Notes: a model not told the origin generated them from the sequence alone. A stretch of DNA of 64,000 nt from Paenarthrobacter sp. (GCA_031179305.1 JAPSHX010000018.1:1-64000); one strand, 5' to 3'; numbered from the stretch's first letter, positions 42,375 to 51,148 are shown. A program made the numbers and translations.

Positions 42375-43598
42375 ATGCAGACCGGGACCGCACCGTCAAC
42401 GCAACTGGTACGCAGGGTCAATGCCAGCGCCATGCTCAAAGCCATGCGCGGCGCCGGCATCGTCACCGGCACCGAGCTGATGGCTGCCACCGGGCTTTCA
42501 CGAGCCACCGTCATTTCGATCTGCGACGAACTCGTTCGGCTCGGCTGGCTCCAGGAATTGGAGAACCAGCGAGGAGCCGGTGATTACGTCAAAGGCAGGC
42601 CTGCCCGGCGCTTCGCTTTTGACGACAGTGCGGCCAGCGTGATCGGCATCGATATAGGTGCCAACAAGATCACAGCGATCGTGGCCGACATGGCCGGTAC
42701 GCCCTTGTCCCAGGTCACCATGCCTTTCCGCGCCTACAACGTCCCGGCCAATGAACGCGCAGACGTGCTGGACAGAATCGCGGCAGAGGCCTTGGAGAAG
42801 GCGGGCGTATCCGCCGACTCTGTTTTAGCCGTGTCCGTTGGCGTGGCTGCCCCGGTCAGCCGGGCGGGCGAGGTCCTCAGGGCACAGGAATTCTGGAAAT
42901 CGTTCGATGTCCGCAAGATCGTGTCCGAGCGCCACGGTTGGCACGTGCTCTTGGAAAACGACGCCAACCTTGCAGCCCTCGCAGAACGGTGGCAGGGAAG
43001 CGCACAAGGAGTCGACAACCTGGTAGTCATGCTGGCCGGTGACCGATTGGGGGCCGGCATCCTCGAATCCGGCCGATTGCTCCACGGGCAGGTTGGTGGT
43101 TTTGGCGAACTGGGATACCTGGACAACGTGGACGGGGTGGGCGACACCTACGGCATTGCCCACTACGCAACGCTATGGGGCAGGGAAGCCCTCGAATCCG
43201 GCGCGGAAACTGAACTGCGGGCACTGTGCGGCGGTGATCCTGAAGCCCTGACGGCAGAGATGGTTTTCAGGGCAGCAAAGGAAGGCGACCACGCAGCGCG
43301 TAAAGTCCTCGACCTTATGGCGCACCGCATGGCCCGGGTGATTGGCTCAATCAGTACGTTGGTCAATCCTGAGCTGGTGGTGATTGCCGGAGCCGTCGCG
43401 GCTTCTTCCCAGACCTTGATCCCAGCCATGGAAGAACAGGTGCCGGACTTCACCTTCACTCCCCCACGCTTGGCAACATCAACCTTGGGAGATGGCATTG
43501 TGTCCCTTGGTGCCATCCGCCACGCGTTGGACTACGTGGAAGAGAATGCACTGGACCTCTACCCGGCCTCACTGTCAACGCAAGTTGCTGCGGGCTGA
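42375..43598 (+). CDS. ROK-family transcriptional regulator
   Basis: Regulator of 407 aa. N-terminal winged helix (about 10-75): GTELMAATGLSRATVISICDELVRLGWL. C-terminal ROK domain: VIGIDIGANKITAIVAD (phosphate-1-like), LLENDANLAALAERW, LLHGQVGGFGELGYL. The usual CxCGxxGC zinc motif of ROK sugar kinases is missing, so it is probably only a sensor of sugar. ATG with GGAG upstream. It is divergent from the alpha-glucoside operon, whose repressor it should be. Confidence 0.92.
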   Translation: MQTGTAPSTQLVRRVNASAMLKAMRGAGIVTGTELMAATGLSRATVISICDELVRLGWLQELENQRGAGDYVKGRPARRFAFDDSAASVIGIDIGANKITAIVADMAGTPLSQVTMPFRAYNVPANERADVLDRIAAEALEKAGVSADSVLAVSVGVAAPVSRAGEVLRAQEFWKSFDVRKIVSERHGWHVLLENDANLAALAERWQGSAQGVDNLVVMLAGDRLGAGILESGRLLHGQVGGFGELGYLDNVDGVGDTYGIAHYATLWGREALESGAETELRALCGGDPEALTAEMVFRAAKEGDHAARKVLDLMAHRMARVIGSISTLVNPELVVIAGAVAASSQTLIPAMEEQVPDFTFTPPRLATSTLGDGIVSLGAIRHALDYVEENALDLYPASLSTQVAAG

Positions 43599-43616
43599 CC
43601 TGGTCCAACATCGGCC

Positions 43617-45188
43617 CTAGTCCGGCATTGACATGGTCCGCAGGTCCAGTTGTCGGAGGACCCTGTCAGCCACCTCCGGATCGGTGCCTGGCTCGTTGCG
43701 GGCTGCCACCACTTCCTGCCTGGCGGCATCGAGGGCGATGGTCTGCACGGCGATGGCCAGCTCCCGTCCACGCTTGCGCTTCTCAGCAACGGATTCGTTC
43801 TGCAACGTGCCATCCAAGAGCTCGGCATGGAGGCGGCGCATCTTTTCCTTGACCAAGGTCACCTTCTCGGCGGGGAGTTCCTTCATGAGGTCATGGTCTT
43901 TCAAAGCTGCCACGGCCGCCGACTGGGCACGCTTGGCAAGGACCTTGGCCGCGTCCTGCTCATGTGATCCGTCCTCCGTCGCGTCCAGGACGCGCATGAG
44001 CCACGGCAGAGTCAGGCCAGGGAGGACCAGAGTGGCCAGGAGCACCGCACAGGCAATCACCAGGATCTCGTGACGGGCCGGGAAGTCGCTGCCATCCGGC
44101 AAGGTCATGGGGAGGGCCAAAGCCAGCGCCAAGGTGGCCAGGCCACGCATGCCGCACCACGTCAGGATCAACACTTCCTTGGGCGACGTCGGTTGCAACA
44201 GGTTTCTGCGCTTACGTGCAGTGAGGGCGAGGAGGCCCAGCCAGAGGAAGCGCACTACGAACACCAGGACGCAGATCACCACGGCCATGCCGATCATCCC
44301 GAAAATGGCAGTACCTTCATCGCGGATGACGTGACGGATCTCCAGCCCCACCAGCCCAAAGGCCAGCCCGGTGGCCAGCAGCTCCACGACATCCCAAAAG
44401 GCGGTGCGGGTAATCCGCTCGGCAGCGTCCTGCGGCCGCGTATGACGCTGCAGTTCCAAGGCGGTGACGACGACGGCCACCACACCTGAGGCGTGCAGCT
44501 CTTCCGCGAGAATATACGCGGCAAAAGGAACCACCAAGGTCACAGCGCTTCGGGCAACCATGGAGGTGACCAGCTTGGTGATGAACTTGGTCAACCAGCC
44601 CATCGCGATGCCAAGCAGAACAGCCAGCGCAGCGCCAATGACGAACTGCGGAATTACTTCCGGGCCCACTTCCTTGCCCGACATTGTTGCTGCCACCGCT
44701 GCCTGGAAGATCACGATTGCCGCGGCGTCATTGAAGAGTCCTTCGCTCTGAAGGACCGTGATGAGCCGGCGCGGCATGTGCACTCGGCCCGCCACGGACT
44801 CCACGGCAACGGGGTCCGGCGGGGCCACCATGGCACCCAAGGCGATGGCAGCCGGGATGCCGATGCCCGGAATCATGAGCCACGCAGCGCCAGCCACCAC
44901 TGCTGTGGACACGACCACGAGGGCCACAGCCATCAGCAGAAGTGTCCGCCAACGCACCCGGAAGACAGCCCAGGAACTCTTCTGCGCCGTTGCGAACAGC
45001 AAAGGCGGAAGGAAGATGGGCAGGATCAGTTCAGGCGAAATCTCAAACTCGGGGAAGCCCGGTATGAAGGTGAGGGCAACGGCCAGAAGCAGCATCAGGA
45101 CGGGGTAGGGAAGCCGGAGCCTGTCCCCCAAGCCCACTGCCAGCACCGTTGCAAGCAGCAACCCGACAATGAGCGCCAACTGATCCAT
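43617..45188 (-). CDS. Na+/H+ antiporter, CPA1 family
   Basis: Membrane antiporter of about 523 aa with some 12 helices, then a cytoplasmic tail of about 110 residues with charged helices. Key regions: FLPPLLFATAQKSSW, ALGAMVAPPDPVAVESV, EGLFNDAAAIVIFQAAV with ion-binding Asn/Asp, and WCGMRGLATLALALALP. It exports Na+ (or K+) in exchange for H+. I prefer the ATG at 45188, but AGGAG is very near it; a GTG at 45218 is also open. Confidence 0.9.
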   Translation of the reverse strand: MDQLALIVGLLLATVLAVGLGDRLRLPYPVLMLLLAVALTFIPGFPEFEISPELILPIFLPPLLFATAQKSSWAVFRVRWRTLLLMAVALVVVSTAVVAGAAWLMIPGIGIPAAIALGAMVAPPDPVAVESVAGRVHMPRRLITVLQSEGLFNDAAAIVIFQAAVAATMSGKEVGPEVIPQFVIGAALAVLLGIAMGWLTKFITKLVTSMVARSAVTLVVPFAAYILAEELHASGVVAVVVTALELQRHTRPQDAAERITRTAFWDVVELLATGLAFGLVGLEIRHVIRDEGTAIFGMIGMAVVICVLVFVVRFLWLGLLALTARKRRNLLQPTSPKEVLILTWCGMRGLATLALALALPMTLPDGSDFPARHEILVIACAVLLATLVLPGLTLPWLMRVLDATEDGSHEQDAAKVLAKRAQSAAVAALKDHDLMKELPAEKVTLVKEKMRRLHAELLDGTLQNESVAEKRKRGRELAIAVQTIALDAARQEVVAARNEPGTDPEVADRVLRQLDLRTMSMPD

Positions 45189-45298
45189 TCTCCTGCTTCC
45201 CCTGAAGTTGCACGGCACTTCCCCAGGCGAAGCCGAAAAAGTTCCCTACAAACATATCCCGGTGCACAGGCCCATCCCGGCGAATAGGCAGCGCTGCG

Positions 45299-45955
45299 TC
45301 AGTCCTCCGTCAAGGCGTCCACAACATCGTCGGTACCATCCTTGAACGTGATGGTCCGGTGGATGGTCCCCGGCAATTCCAGGACTGCCGCTGTCACCAA
45401 GGCAACGTTGGCCCTGGAGGTCTCCGTGCCATTGCCGGGGTTGGCTGGATCCGTTTCGATCAGACCCGTCGCAGGCTCGTTCGTCAAAGTTCCCGGGCCC
45501 AGGACGGTCCAGTCGAGGTCGGTGCTGCGCAGGTAGTCGTCTGCCGCCGCTTTGGCCTCGGCATAGGCGAAGAACGGGTGGTCTTCCGGGACGCCGTGAT
45601 CTTTGGCGGCGCCGATGTAGGACACCATCACATACCGCTTGACGCCGGCCTCCCCCGCCGCGTCCATCGAGCGGATGGCTGCGTCACGGTCCACGGCGTA
45701 GGTCCTGGCAGGATTGCCTCCGCCGGCCCCGGCCGACCAGACCACGGCGTCGTGGCCCTTGAACGCCTGGGCGAGATCCGCCGTCGTCGAATTTTCCACG
45801 TCCAGCACCTCAGCAGTCGCTCCGGTCTCCGTGACATCTGCCACATGATCGGGATTTCGGATGATGGACGTGACGTCGTGACCTTCGCCACTAAGAATGC
45901 GGGACAGATGCAGGGCCACTTTCCCGTGGCCGCCAATGATTGCGATTCGGCTCAT
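45299..45955 (-). CDS. NmrA/SDR-like NAD(P)-binding protein
   Basis: Protein of about 218 aa with atypical short-chain dehydrogenase fold. The N-terminal dinucleotide loop is IAIIGGHGKVALHLSRIL. Downstream are DAVVWSAGAGGG and KRYVMVSYIGA, and YAEAKAAADDYLRSTDLDWTVLGPGTL. Such proteins act as redox sensors or minor reductases. ATG at 45955 matches the loop; a GTG at 45973 is an alternative. Confidence 0.85.
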   Translation of the reverse strand: MSRIAIIGGHGKVALHLSRILSGEGHDVTSIIRNPDHVADVTETGATAEVLDVENSTTADLAQAFKGHDAVVWSAGAGGGNPARTYAVDRDAAIRSMDAAGEAGVKRYVMVSYIGAAKDHGVPEDHPFFAYAEAKAAADDYLRSTDLDWTVLGPGTLTNEPATGLIETDPANPGNGTETSRANVALVTAAVLELPGTIHRTITFKDGTDDVVDALTED

Positions 45956-45983
45956 GAAACCATTCTGTCCCACGGAACAAAAA

Positions 45984-46014
45984 AAGACCCCGCAGGCGAA
46001 TGCTGCGGGGTCTT
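45984..46014 (-). terminator. Terminator of tRNA operon
   Basis: Arms AAGACCCCGCAG (45984-45995) and CTGCGGGGTCTT (46003-46014), then a T-tract on the minus strand. It directly follows tRNA-Met. Confidence 0.88.
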
Positions 46015-46020
46015 GCTCTG

Positions 46021-46094
46021 TAGCGGTGGGGAGGCTCGATCTCCCGACCTCACGATTATGAGTCGTGCGCTCTAACCAACTGAGCTACACCGCC
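46021..46094 (-). tRNA. tRNA-Met (CAT)
   Basis: Cloverleaf on the minus strand: acceptor GGCGGTG paired with CACCGCT, D-arm AGCTCAGTTGGTTAGAGC, anticodon stem CACGA/TCGTG with loop CTCATAA (anticodon CAT), T-arm with loop ATCGAGC. CCA is not encoded. Elongator Met is most likely; a tRNA-Ile2 with modified C34 cannot be excluded from sequence alone. Confidence 0.95.
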
Positions 46095-46155
46095 ACGAAT
46101 GAGAAAAACCTGTGTCAAGCCGGTCAAAACCGCCTTGACACAGGCCCTCATCCAG

Positions 46156-46227
46156 AGCCCCCCACCGGAATCGATCCGGTGACCTCGTTCTTACCAAGAA
46201 CGCGCTCTACCACTGAGCTAGGGGGGC
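46156..46227 (-). tRNA. tRNA-Thr (GGT)
   Basis: Acceptor GCCCCCC paired with GGGGGGC, D-arm AGCTCAGTGGTAGAGC, anticodon stem CGTTC/GAACG with loop TTGGTAA (anticodon GGT), T-arm ACCGG/CCGGT with loop ATCGATT. CCA is not encoded. Transcribed with tRNA-Met, 61 nt upstream of it. Confidence 0.95.
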
Positions 46228-46379
46228 AACGAGTAAATACTCTACCGGACGTTTTCAGAAGCTACAAATCGGCGAAAAAACGCGGAAAAACGGCGCCGAC
46301 ACAATTTGCGAAGACGCATGTTTCCTGATCCGTATTGTGCACCGCCGGCAATCACCGTGGGCTCTTTAGGTGGACCGAA

Positions 46380-46859
46380 TCAGGGCAGCCGGAGCACCTG
46401 CCCAGGGTAGATCTGATCCGGGTTAGGCACCGTATCTGCGTTGGTGGCGATGAGGGCACCAAGGTCCACGCCGTACTGCGCGGCGATTCCACTCATGGTG
46501 TCCCCCTGCTCCACCACAACCTCCGTGACCCGCGGCGCCACCGCTCCCGGCCGACCGGTCCCTGCCGCGGCCTCAGAGGCGGCCTCCTGCGCCTGCGGCT
46601 GGACTTCCGGGGCCTCGGGTTCCAAGCCCTCCTGCTCGGCCTCCTGAGCTGCGGCAGCGTCCGCAGCCGCCTGCTGCCGGGCTGCCTGCGCGGCAGCAGC
46701 CTCCGAAGCGGCCTTGTCCGCAGTGGAAACCTCGACGGCGGCACCATCCTCCGCTGCCTGGCTCGCAGCACTCTGGTCTACCGGAGCTGCCTCACTTCTT
46801 TCACCAGCGTCCTTGCCGCCGAAGCCCAGGTTCTTCTTCACGTTGTCCAGCAATCCCAT
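46380..46859 (-). CDS. LysM-domain protein
   Basis: Protein of 159 aa: a short N-terminal segment (MGLLDNVKKNLGFGGKD), an Ala/Glu/Gln-rich, probably helical middle (about residues 20-100), and one C-terminal LysM domain, VVEQGDTMSGIAAQYGVDLGALIATNAD, ending PGQVLRLP. LysM binds peptidoglycan or related glycans, as in the E. coli YgaU/Kbp class. No signal peptide is visible. No clear Shine-Dalgarno precedes the ATG. Confidence 0.82.
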   Translation of the reverse strand: MGLLDNVKKNLGFGGKDAGERSEAAPVDQSAASQAAEDGAAVEVSTADKAASEAAAAQAARQQAAADAAAAQEAEQEGLEPEAPEVQPQAQEAASEAAAGTGRPGAVAPRVTEVVVEQGDTMSGIAAQYGVDLGALIATNADTVPNPDQIYPGQVLRLP

Positions 46860-47046
46860 GAGGTGATAGTACGGCGGCGCAGTGGCCGACGTCACCCCGG
46901 TTCTGCTCGAAATACCCGTGTGGGTTCCACAACGTCGCAAGGGGTCGTTCGTGAACCCCACTAAAGTGGTCTCTGGGAGGACCCATCTCGCGGAGGGTTG
47001 TGTAGCGTTTAGCGCACCTTCAGCGGGCAGTTTCGGAGCGGGGCAT
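46860..47046. other. Intergenic region before accessory genes
   Basis: Part of a 342-nt gap between the LysM gene and the secreted protein gene. It should hold the LysM promoter on the minus strand. No tRNA, operator or terminator was seen. An ATG-open frame from 46882 runs into the small Cys-rich frame that begins at 47047. Confidence 0.35.
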
Positions 47047-47205
47047 ATGGGAATCCGGGACTGCCCGAGCGGTGGAGATTCCGATAAACGCGGCTTAGGG
47101 TGGTGCGCTGACTGGAGGTGTAACCAAGGAAACTCGGTCCGCCAGATTGCCGAACACTTGTGTTCTGCGTCACGATTCAACTGTGACCGCCACTACATGG
47201 TATGA
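47047..47205 (+). CDS. Possible Cys-rich microprotein
   Basis: Short frame of 52 residues, MGIRDCPSGGDSDKRGLGWC and then a part with four more Cys, including WCADWRC. GGAG lies 8 nt before the ATG. Its TGA stop overlaps the start of the next gene in an ATGA, and that next gene has no Shine-Dalgarno of its own, as expected of translational coupling. No homology recognised; it may still be a chance frame. Confidence 0.35.
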   Translation: MGIRDCPSGGDSDKRGLGWCADWRCNQGNSVRQIAEHLCSASRFNCDRHYMV

Positions 47206-47879
47206 AAAACATTCGGAAGACACTTCTGCTTGCCTTCGCTACTTTTACGATAGTGGCCGCAACAGTCTCTGCGCCCGCCCAAGCGGCGCCACCGCCGCCA
47301 GGCTACCCATCCAACGAAGTTATGGGCTATGGCCAGGGAAGCGCCGCAAATTACCCAATCCGACGAGGCTTCTACGATTCCGATGCCGACCAAGGTTTCG
47401 GCTTTGACAAAGCATGGTGGAAGCACGGCATCTATAGCGTCGGCGCGATCTCATGGGCCATGGGTGGAACAGAACGCTGGTGGGAAGGAACTGACTTCCT
47501 CACGCGCGTTTACGCCAACAAGATCACATGCGATTCGTTTGGTTGCCAAGTTGACGCCTCGCAACCTGTCAAGACGGTGACCGGAACGCAGTCCGTCACT
47601 ACCTACTATGGTCAACCCGTATATGGACAGCTCGGCCTTAAGACCATTTACTGCGAGGGATACATCGTCTGTCCCTGGTGGGTCACTGGAGCCATGGACG
47701 GAACTCTTAGTCGCAGCACAGCCGGTACCGAGTCTGCTGATAAGAAGGTCCAGCCAACAAGCCCCGGCTCCCTTTACATCAGCTTTGAGCCGCTTGCAGT
47801 AGGTTCAACGGTCGACCGGTCCGATCTCGATAAGCAGCAGAAGAAGATCAAGCAAGCCGACTTGTCGGCTACCAAATAG
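47202..47879 (+). CDS. Secreted protein of unknown function
   Basis: Protein of 225 aa with a signal peptide: basic MKNIRKT, hydrophobic core, AXA-type cleavage after APAQA at about residue 29. The mature part is rich in Gly, Tyr and Trp (AWWKHGIYSVGAISWAMGG, ERWWEGTDF), has four Cys that could pair, and ends in a charged helix (KQQKKIKQAD). I recognise no family. The base composition looks less GC-rich than the neighbours. It lies in an accessory patch next to tRNA-Thr. Confidence 0.7.
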   Translation: MKNIRKTLLLAFATFTIVAATVSAPAQAAPPPPGYPSNEVMGYGQGSAANYPIRRGFYDSDADQGFGFDKAWWKHGIYSVGAISWAMGGTERWWEGTDFLTRVYANKITCDSFGCQVDASQPVKTVTGTQSVTTYYGQPVYGQLGLKTIYCEGYIVCPWWVTGAMDGTLSRSTAGTESADKKVQPTSPGSLYISFEPLAVGSTVDRSDLDKQQKKIKQADLSATK

Positions 47880-47905
47880 ACCCGATCAACCCGGAGGAGG
47901 AACCA

Positions 47906-48253
47906 GTGGACGACGGGATGAAACTCGACGTGTGGATGAAAGCATTTACAGACGGGTTCTCCGATACTTCTTCTCGGTCCCTCGGTACCATACGCTACCG
48001 GGCTGTAAGACCACTTGCCCCCGATGTGCTTGTTCTAGTTTACGAAGACTGGGAGAAGCACCTCAGCGCGAGAGCTTACCGCGTGGCCGACCTCAACGAG
48101 TTCCATGGGCTTCCTCGCGAAGTAGTCCGAAGCATTGTAGTTAGTGAGCTCATCGAACCAACGGCCCACGGAAGAACAGTGGATACGGAACGGTTAAAGG
48201 GCCTTAATGCCGAGTTTCCTGGCTTGGAATGGATCGGTGAAATACCAACCTAG
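47906..48253 (+). CDS. Hypothetical cytoplasmic protein
   Basis: Soluble acidic protein of 115 aa, no signal or membrane segment. GTG start with GGAGGAGG upstream, 26 nt after the secreted protein gene. Contains YRAVRPLAPDVLVLVYEDW and a C-terminal region ending EWIGEIPT. No family recognised. The pair with the secreted protein could be an immunity- or regulator-like partner, but nothing in the sequence proves it. Confidence 0.65.
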   Translation: MDDGMKLDVWMKAFTDGFSDTSSRSLGTIRYRAVRPLAPDVLVLVYEDWEKHLSARAYRVADLNEFHGLPREVVRSIVVSELIEPTAHGRTVDTERLKGLNAEFPGLEWIGEIPT

Positions 48254-48290
48254 AATCTGACGGCTCTGCCGGATTCACAAGGCAAGAGGG

Positions 48291-48325
48291 GGTGGGCGGC
48301 GAAACTCTGGCCGCCCGCCCTTTCC
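48291..48325 (+). terminator. Terminator after hypothetical gene
   Basis: GGTGGGCGGC (48291-48300) pairs with GCCGCCCGCC (48310-48319) with one G-U, followed by CTTTCC. It lies 38 nt after the stop of the 115-residue protein. Confidence 0.65.
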
Positions 48326-48513
48326 GATTCTGGGATATGTCTCTTCAAAGGTTCTAAGGGGTCAAAGGATGCGGTGACTAAGCTCCGGGTTCTCCTTTGG
48401 TCCCGGAGGATTAAGTGTAGTGCCTGGCCGATCGGCTGAAACTGCGCCGCTAGCGGATCCCCTACGGGACAGCCTCCGTCCCGGAAGTAGCCCCGGAGCA
48501 AGGGGTTAAACGC

Positions 48514-48547
48514 GTGAGGGGGCCGGCTCGAAAGCCGACCCCCTCAC
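48514..48547 (-). terminator. Terminator of deaD-like gene
   Basis: Arms GTGAGGGGGCCGGCT and AGCCGACCCCCTCAC with one mismatch and a CGAA tetraloop, 35 nt beyond the helicase stop on the minus strand. Confidence 0.7.
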
Positions 48548-48581
48548 GGGAATTACTCAGTGGTGATCACCAAGAAAGTGT

Positions 48582-50747
48582 TTACCACTTGCCCTTGCGG
48601 TTGAAATCGCGGTGTCCGCCTTCGCCGCCACTGCGGGGCTTGCGTGCGCCGTCACCATGACCGCCGAAGCGGGAACCGCTTGCCTGTCCGCGGTCGCGGT
48701 CGCCGAAGCTGCCTGCGGTGCGCTCGGAGCGGTCGCTGTAGGAGCGGCCACCACGGTCAGCGGAGGTACGCTCGCCGTCGGACTTGCGGAAGTCCTTCTT
48801 GAAGCCACCGGCACCCTTGAAGTTTCCGCCGCCACGGTTTTCGCGGTCGCCATAGCCACCACGTCCGCCAGAGCCGCCACCCTGGTAGCTGCCACGGTCG
48901 CCGCTGGGCCGGCGGCCGTTATCCAGCTCGAGGTTGATCAGTTCGCCACCGATGCGGGTGCGGGACAGTGCGCGCAGCTGCTCGGGGCTCAGGTCTGCCG
49001 GGAGCTCCACCAGGGAGTGGTCCGAGCGGATGTCGATGCCGCCGATTTGCGCGGACGAGATACCGCCTTCATTGGCAATGGCACCAACGATGGAGCCCGG
49101 CATGACGCGCTGGCGGCGTCCCACGGAGATCCGGTAGGTGGCGTTGCCCTCGGTAAGTGCACGGGTCGGACCACGGGAACCGAAGCCGTCCTTGGAGCGC
49201 TCGCGCTTCTGGTACTCAGGAGCGGCAGGCAGTTCCTTGACCAGCAGCGGCTGTCCACCCTGGGCCATGACGGCCAGGGCTGCAGCGATTTCCGACGCCG
49301 GAACGTTGTGCTCTTCCTCGTAGGAGGAGATGAGGTCGCGGAACGCTGCAACATCCTCGGACTCGAGGGTCTCGGTGATGCGCTCGGCGAACTTGCCCAG
49401 GCGAAGAGTGTTGACGGTCTCGGCGGTAGGCAGGTGCATCTGCTCCACCGGCTGACGCGTGGCCTTTTCGATGGAACGCAGCAGGTACTTTTCACGCGGC
49501 GTCATGAACAGGATGGCATCGCCGGAACGGCCTGCACGGCCCGTACGGCCAATGCGGTGCACGTAGGACTCAGTGTCGTGGGGGATGTCGTAGTTGATCA
49601 CATGGCTGATGCGCTCAACGTCAAGGCCACGGGCCGCGACGTCGGTAGCAACCAGGATGTCGATGCGGCCTTCCTTCAGCGCGTCCACAGTGCGTTCGCG
49701 CTGCTGCTGCGGGATGTCGCCGTTGATGGCGGCAGCCTGGAAACCGCGGGCCTTGAGCTTGTCTGCCAGGTCCTCGGTAGCCATCTTGGTGCGCACGAAG
49801 GCGATAACGCCGTCGAATTCTTCCACCTCAAGGATGCGGGTCAGGGCGTCCAGCTTGTGCGGGCCCATGACCTGAAGGTAGCGCTGCTTGGTGTTGGCAC
49901 CGGTGGTGGTCTTGGACTTCACCGAGATCTCGGCCGGGTTGTTCAGGTACTGCTTGGACATGCGGCGGATCTGGCCCGGCATGGTGGCAGAGAACAACGC
50001 AACCTGGCGGGTTTCCGGAGTCTGCTGGAAAATCTGCTCCACGTCATCGGCAAAGCCCATGCGCAGCATTTCGTCAGCTTCGTCCAGTACCAGGTACTGG
50101 AGTTCGGAGAGGTCCAGGGAGCCCTTCGCGATGTGATCGATCACGCGGCCGGGGGTACCGACAACAACCTGTGCACCGCGGCGCAGGCCTGCGAGCTGGG
50201 GGCCGTAAGCCGAGCCACCGTAGACCGGGAGCACGGTGAAATCATCAATGTGCTTGGCGTAGGAAGTGAAGGCCTCCGCAACCTGCAGAGCCAGTTCACG
50301 CGTCGGAGCCAGGACCAGGGCCTGGGTCTTGCGGGACGGGCCGTTGAGGTCATGAAGTTCGGCCAGACGGGACAGGGCAGGTACAGCGAAAGCTGCGGTC
50401 TTGCCGGTACCGGTCTGGGCGAGGCCAACGACGTCGCGACCTTCAAGAAGCAGCGGGATGGTGGCTGCCTGGATGGGAGACGGCTTTTCGTAGCCAACAT
50501 CCTGCAGGGCGGCCAGAACGCGTCCGTCAATACCAAGATCGACGAACTTGACGCCTTCTTCTTCCTCTTCTTCTACCTTGGGGGCAGGAGCTTCGGTGAA
50601 GGCGGGGGCTGCAGTCTCAGCTGCAACGGTCTCGACGGGGGCAGCGGCAGTAGCCGGTGCTTCAGCTTCGGCGGGTGCGGAGGTCTCTGCTGCTTCAGCG
50701 GACTCAGCCGTGGTGGCGTCGAAGTTTTCGTTGAGATTTTCGGTCAT
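48582..50747 (-). CDS. deaD: DEAD-box RNA helicase, DeaD/CsdA type
   Basis: ATP-dependent RNA helicase of 721 aa. After an Ala/Glu/Pro-rich N-terminus come the Q motif region, motif I AQTGTGKTAAF, PTRELALQV, DEAD box VLDEADEML, SAT in LFSATMPGQ, and motif VI HRIGRTGRAGR. A DbpA-like RNA-binding domain (YRISVGRRQRVMPGSIVGAI, near residues 545-620) is followed by a Gly/Arg-rich tail of about 90 residues. Role: cold adaptation, ribosome assembly, RNA turnover. The ATG at 50747 has a GAGGAA about 10 nt upstream; earlier starts lack homology. Confidence 0.95.
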   Translation of the reverse strand: MTENLNENFDATTAESAEAAETSAPAEAEAPATAAAPVETVAAETAAPAFTEAPAPKVEEEEEEGVKFVDLGIDGRVLAALQDVGYEKPSPIQAATIPLLLEGRDVVGLAQTGTGKTAAFAVPALSRLAELHDLNGPSRKTQALVLAPTRELALQVAEAFTSYAKHIDDFTVLPVYGGSAYGPQLAGLRRGAQVVVGTPGRVIDHIAKGSLDLSELQYLVLDEADEMLRMGFADDVEQIFQQTPETRQVALFSATMPGQIRRMSKQYLNNPAEISVKSKTTTGANTKQRYLQVMGPHKLDALTRILEVEEFDGVIAFVRTKMATEDLADKLKARGFQAAAINGDIPQQQRERTVDALKEGRIDILVATDVAARGLDVERISHVINYDIPHDTESYVHRIGRTGRAGRSGDAILFMTPREKYLLRSIEKATRQPVEQMHLPTAETVNTLRLGKFAERITETLESEDVAAFRDLISSYEEEHNVPASEIAAALAVMAQGGQPLLVKELPAAPEYQKRERSKDGFGSRGPTRALTEGNATYRISVGRRQRVMPGSIVGAIANEGGISSAQIGGIDIRSDHSLVELPADLSPEQLRALSRTRIGGELINLELDNGRRPSGDRGSYQGGGSGGRGGYGDRENRGGGNFKGAGGFKKDFRKSDGERTSADRGGRSYSDRSERTAGSFGDRDRGQASGSRFGGHGDGARKPRSGGEGGHRDFNRKGKW

Positions 50748-51139
50748 AGGGGGAAATTCCTCATCCATAGGGCAGTCGGCGCGGCCCGGTTGGGCTGGCC
50801 GCATTACTCGTCGCGAGAAACAGGAAAAGGTGCCCTGCTTTCGCAAGAAGTCCGGCGCTATCGCAATCCCATGGCAGGACTTCCCGCTGCATCTCTTGGC
50901 TGCTATCCCAGCAGTCTGTACAGCGTTTTCTTTAGCCGGCTCTCCCTATGAAAATGCCCGCACACATTTGCGGGCCCCAACACTTACCAGTCCTGCCTCA
51001 AGAATTGGGCAGGATAAAGGGATTTCCGGAGTGGGGGATATTTCAAGTGTAGGGCACGGAGGCCCATCACCGCGAGTTGAGAGTCCTTGAAGACAGGGTG
51101 AGCTTGTTCACACTGGCTTGCAAGACCCCCAACGGGGTT
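50748..51139 (-). promoter_or_regulatory. Long 5' leader of deaD-like gene with attenuator-like hairpin
   Basis: 392 nt without a gene. On the minus strand the hairpin GCCCGCA/TGCGGGC (50956-50975) is followed by ATTTTC, as in an intrinsic terminator or attenuator, about 210 nt before the ATG. Further hairpins lie closer to the gene. TACACT near 51047-51052 is a possible -10. Confidence 0.4.
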
Positions 51140-51148
51140 CTAGAACCC
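51135..51148. repeat. 14-bp palindrome at MOSC stop codon
   Basis: GGGTTCTAGAACCC is a perfect palindrome that includes the stop codon of the MOSC gene at 51140-51142. A short ACCCC/GGGGT hairpin lies immediately beyond it. Confidence 0.6.

Larger units (their letters stand above)
48254..48581. other. Intergenic region with two terminators
   Basis: 328 nt between convergent genes. It contains a plus-strand hairpin at 48291-48319 and a minus-strand hairpin at 48514-48547, and between them CTCCGGG/CCCGGAG-type pairing around 48392-48410. No coding sequence is supported. Confidence 0.5.

Noticed and set aside
45979-46227. Phage integration at the tRNA pair
   Set aside because: No integrase gene and no duplicated tRNA 3' end was found nearby in the window; only the small accessory patch is notable.
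46882-47205. Full 107-codon version of the frame before the secreted protein
   Set aside because: The first half lacks a ribosome-binding site and shows no coding character; only the part from 47047 is kept as a low-confidence candidate.
48612-50951. A 779-codon open frame on the plus strand opposite the helicase gene
   Set aside because: High-GC third positions create long antisense frames. The minus strand encodes all helicase motifs, and this translation shows no domain.
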